Part shown: positions 31,460-34,280 of the stretch, piece after piece
Position numbering within the stretch: the stretch's first letter is position 1
Layout of the letters: each line of letters starts with the position of its first letter
NCBI GenBank assembly: GCA_017882185.1
Contig: JADGQA010000010.1
Span: forward strand, 1-34,280
Direction: 5' to 3'
Source: Bacteroidota bacterium
GTDB lineage: Bacteria; Bacteroidota; Ignavibacteria; UBA10030
Length of the DNA: 34,280 nt
Position numbers and translations under genes: made by a program
Notes under the pieces: generated by a model
Told to the model about the DNA's origin: nothing
The model's input: the letters and a program-made list of their open reading frames with translations, nothing else
Database searches by the model: none

Positions 31460-32590
31460 TCACAGAGAGGTGCGAAAGACTGTCCTGGCGAACAATCGCG
31501 GCAGCCACGAAATCTCCGATGCGACCCACACCAGAGATTCGACCAATTCCTGGTTTCTCAACGTGGGCGAGACAACCCGATTAACCCAGAAATTTGCTCT
31601 CGGTCGGGCTGTCCGGCGGACCTTCTTGTCAAATAGTGTTGAGATTTGTCGTGCTGCACGTGCTCCATCATCGAGGGCAAACAACACTCCTTCCCCCGTG
31701 AACGGCTCAACCGTCTGACGTGCATCTCCCACAAGCAGGGCTTTCGGATGATTCCAATGTCGGCGGATAGGGTTGACTGGATAAGTCGTGACCACACCAC
31801 ATCGCGGCTCGATCTGCGTTGCATACCGGCCTATGATCGGATTGCTGTAGACCGTACGTTCGATAAATCTTGGAAGGTTGGCAAGAGCGTCCCGGGCAAT
31901 GTCTGGACTGGTGACCATGGCAACGTTTGAATTCTGTACATCTACATTCACAATCCCGAAGTACCCTTCTTTGATCGTGTAAAGTTGAACCTCGGACCCA
32001 ACGCGTGGCTGAACATCCGCGTGCCATTGGATGCCAACCCTTCGTGCGGTCTTGAAAGGATTTTTCCGACTCCAAGCGCCAATTTTGTTCGCAATCGTTG
32101 AGTTTCTCCCATCTGCTCCCACGAGATAATCGCAGCTGAAAGTTTCAATACCATTCCTGCCTCGAACAACGACATTCCACCCGTCAGAAAAAGTTGCATC
32201 CAGAATTCTGGTTTGCTGCAAAAGACTTACTCCTTCTCGCTCGGCATTTTGGACAAGAAGGTTGTCGAGTGTGCTTCTCTTTATGCTGAAGAATGGTCTT
32301 GAGGGTGTTGCTCGAACAGGAACAGTAATCTGTTTGCCGCTCAGATTTGCCATCCGAGCCGATTCAATTCGATGAAGATCGAGTTTTCGGAGAGAATCCG
32401 CGACTCCAAGCAATTCGAAATACTTCCAGCAACCCGGATTGATACAATCGCCGCAGATCTTATCGCGAGGAAATTGTTCCTTGTCGCACAGAAGAACATC
32501 GAGCCCCGATCGTGCCATGAGAGTCGCGCAGGCCGATCCTGCAGGGCCGGCACCCGCTATGAGAACATCGAAGTGCTTCATTGGCATCAC
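31460..32590 (-). CDS. NAD(P)/FAD-dependent oxidoreductase (geranylgeranyl-reductase/halogenase-like flavoprotein)
   Basis: DVLIAGAGPAGSACATLMARSG, CGDCINPG, DYLVGADGRNS, LLVGDARQTVEPFTGEGV. Confidence 0.88.
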   Translation of the reverse strand: MMPMKHFDVLIAGAGPAGSACATLMARSGLDVLLCDKEQFPRDKICGDCINPGCWKYFELLGVADSLRKLDLHRIESARMANLSGKQITVPVRATPSRPFFSIKRSTLDNLLVQNAEREGVSLLQQTRILDATFSDGWNVVVRGRNGIETFSCDYLVGADGRNSTIANKIGAWSRKNPFKTARRVGIQWHADVQPRVGSEVQLYTIKEGYFGIVNVDVQNSNVAMVTSPDIARDALANLPRFIERTVYSNPIIGRYATQIEPRCGVVTTYPVNPIRRHWNHPKALLVGDARQTVEPFTGEGVLFALDDGARAARQISTLFDKKVRRTARPRANFWVNRVVSPTLRNQELVESLVWVASEISWLPRLFARTVFRTSL

Positions 32591-33831
32591 TGAGCGTATC
32601 GTCCGAGCACAAGGACGGCATTGATACCTCCAAACCCGAAAGAATTCGATAGGATATGGTCGACACGAGAACTTCTCCCCACATTTGGTATGTAATCAAG
32701 ATCGCATTCTGGATCAGGTTGCTCATAGTGGATAGTCGGGGGGAGAAAATCTTTCTCGAAAATCTGAGCACAGATCGCTGCTTCAACGGCGCCTGATGCC
32801 CCGAGCGCATGTCCGTGCATCGATTTTGTGGCACTGACTGGGACCTTTTGGGCATGATCGCCGAGAACCTTCTTCAATGCAAACGTCTCGGTCTTGTCAT
32901 TCAAGATAGTCGAACTCCCGTGAGCGTTAACGTACTCTATATCCGAAGGCGAAATATTGGCTTCACGGATCGCGGATTCCATTGCCCTGATTGCAGATGA
33001 TCCATCCGGTTTTGGCGCAATCATATGATGGGCGTCGTTATTACAGGAAAAGCCGAGGACTTCGCAATAGATGTGCGCATCCCGTTTAAGAGCGTGCCCC
33101 AATTCTTCGAGGACAAGAACCGCGGCGGCTTCCCCCATGACAAACCCATCACGATTCTTGTCGAACGGCCTGCAGGCAGTGGCAGGATCGTGATTGGTGG
33201 ACATTGCTTTGATGATCGTGAATGCGCTGAAAGTGAGCTCATACAAAGGGGCTTCGGCACTCGCGGCAATCATCGTGTCGGCATAGTTGTCTTTGATGTA
33301 TCGATACGCTTCGCCGATCGCGATTGTGCCCGATGCGCAACTGTTGGAATTCGCATTGCTCGGACCCGTAAAACCGTACCGGATAGCAATATTGCTTGAA
33401 CCCGCACCGCCAAATACCATGAGAGCAAGGCTTGGGTCAACGGCGCGCAATCCTGCCTTCACATATTGCTCATGTTGACGCTCTGCTCCAGAAATCCCAC
33501 CGAGCGCAGTCCCCATTGTTACACCAGTTCTCTCGCCGGTTGCTTTCTTGTCTATTTTCAGGGAAGAGTCTTTAATAGCCATATCACACGCTGCAAGTCC
33601 GAGTTGCGCAAAGCGGTCCATGCGACGAGAGAGTTTCGAATCAAAATGGTCGAGCGGATTAAAATCATCGATTTGAGCGGCAACCTTTGTTTGAATCTGT
33701 GAAGTGTCGAACCGGGAGATTTCCACGACGCCGGAACGTCCCTCCCGGACCCCTTCCCACAATCCTTCTTTCCCGTGTCCAATCGGCGTGATGGCGCCAA
33801 TCCCGGTGATCACCACGCGTCTACGATCCAC
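32587..33831 (-). CDS. Beta-ketoacyl-[ACP] synthase II-type (FabF-like KS)
   Basis: VVITGIGAITPIG, NSNSCASGTIAIG (active Cys), YVNAHGSSTILND, KSMHGHALGASG; GTG 33831 with upstream GGAG. Confidence 0.92.
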   Translation of the reverse strand: MDRRRVVITGIGAITPIGHGKEGLWEGVREGRSGVVEISRFDTSQIQTKVAAQIDDFNPLDHFDSKLSRRMDRFAQLGLAACDMAIKDSSLKIDKKATGERTGVTMGTALGGISGAERQHEQYVKAGLRAVDPSLALMVFGGAGSSNIAIRYGFTGPSNANSNSCASGTIAIGEAYRYIKDNYADTMIAASAEAPLYELTFSAFTIIKAMSTNHDPATACRPFDKNRDGFVMGEAAAVLVLEELGHALKRDAHIYCEVLGFSCNNDAHHMIAPKPDGSSAIRAMESAIREANISPSDIEYVNAHGSSTILNDKTETFALKKVLGDHAQKVPVSATKSMHGHALGASGAVEAAICAQIFEKDFLPPTIHYEQPDPECDLDYIPNVGRSSRVDHILSNSFGFGGINAVLVLGRYAQ

Positions 33832-34267
33832 TGGTTTTCTCCACAAATGCTTTCATGTGTTTAAGAGTCTGGTTGGCTATGAAATGAATGAAAAACTGTC
33901 CAACGATCGGCTCGACAATCAGCTTCCCCAGAACGGGAACGTTGGAATGCAAGTCGTGCACAATCCGCACTTCCGTCCCTTCTTGCATCGGAGTAAAGGT
34001 CCAGATCACACGCATCCCCTTCGTGAAAGCCTTCAGATGGTGAAATCGAATTTCCATTTTCTCCCGGTCGATTTCTTGCTCCGAGGTCCAATGAACGGGG
34101 ATCTTCGCGCCGGCGAGCATCTGCAGATTTCGCCACGCCGCCATAATCACGACATTCTTGTTCGCTGATCGGTCCAAATATGTGATTCGACGGTAATGCG
34201 GAAGGATCGCGGGCCATTGGGAAAGGTCGGAAGCAACGTCGAAAATCCGCTGTGGAAGGGCATTCAT
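33821..34267 (-). CDS. SRPBCC-family (polyketide cyclase/START-like) protein, possibly truncated at window edge
   Basis: NALPQRIFDVASDLSQWPAILPHYRRITYLDRS typical of SRPBCC; the frame stays open to the window end, so the true start may lie outside. Confidence 0.82.
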   Translation of the reverse strand: MNALPQRIFDVASDLSQWPAILPHYRRITYLDRSANKNVVIMAAWRNLQMLAGAKIPVHWTSEQEIDREKMEIRFHHLKAFTKGMRVIWTFTPMQEGTEVRIVHDLHSNVPVLGKLIVEPIVGQFFIHFIANQTLKHMKAFVEKTSGS

Positions 34268-34280
34268 AAGAATTGAATTC

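Overview
The window is a mostly housekeeping bacterial chromosome segment. Gene content, GTG/TTG starts and DUF4159/DUF4175/DUF4139 proteins suggest a Bacteroidota/Chlorobi (FCB-group)-like organism; this is inference, not tested. From left to right it holds: the end of a dcw cluster (ftsQ tail, ftsA, ftsZ); a SAM-I-riboswitch-controlled metY-metX-SDR operon (minus strand); a DUF4159 + DUF4175 pair; a small membrane protein with a long putative leader; an epimerase/CPBP/PAP2_3/DUF4139 block; arginine genes (argC-J-B-R-G, then an amidase and argH, minus strand) with a tandem ARG-box promoter; ychF; a radical SAM protein and an 8-Cys tandem-duplicated protein; a metallophosphoesterase; two tandem PAP2 phosphatases; and at the right edge a translationally coupled SRPBCC / beta-ketoacyl synthase / FAD-reductase cassette that runs to the end. 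I found no tRNA, rRNA, CRISPR array, transposase, phage or obvious defence system. The most interesting items are a 49-nt element that folds on paper into an almost fully paired three-way junction after argH, an argC promoter whose two ARG boxes overlap -35 and -10 and imply a leaderless mRNA, an 8-Cys protein with two copies of identical Cys spacing, and a tandem PAP2 pair in which one copy has lost both phosphate-binding arginines.
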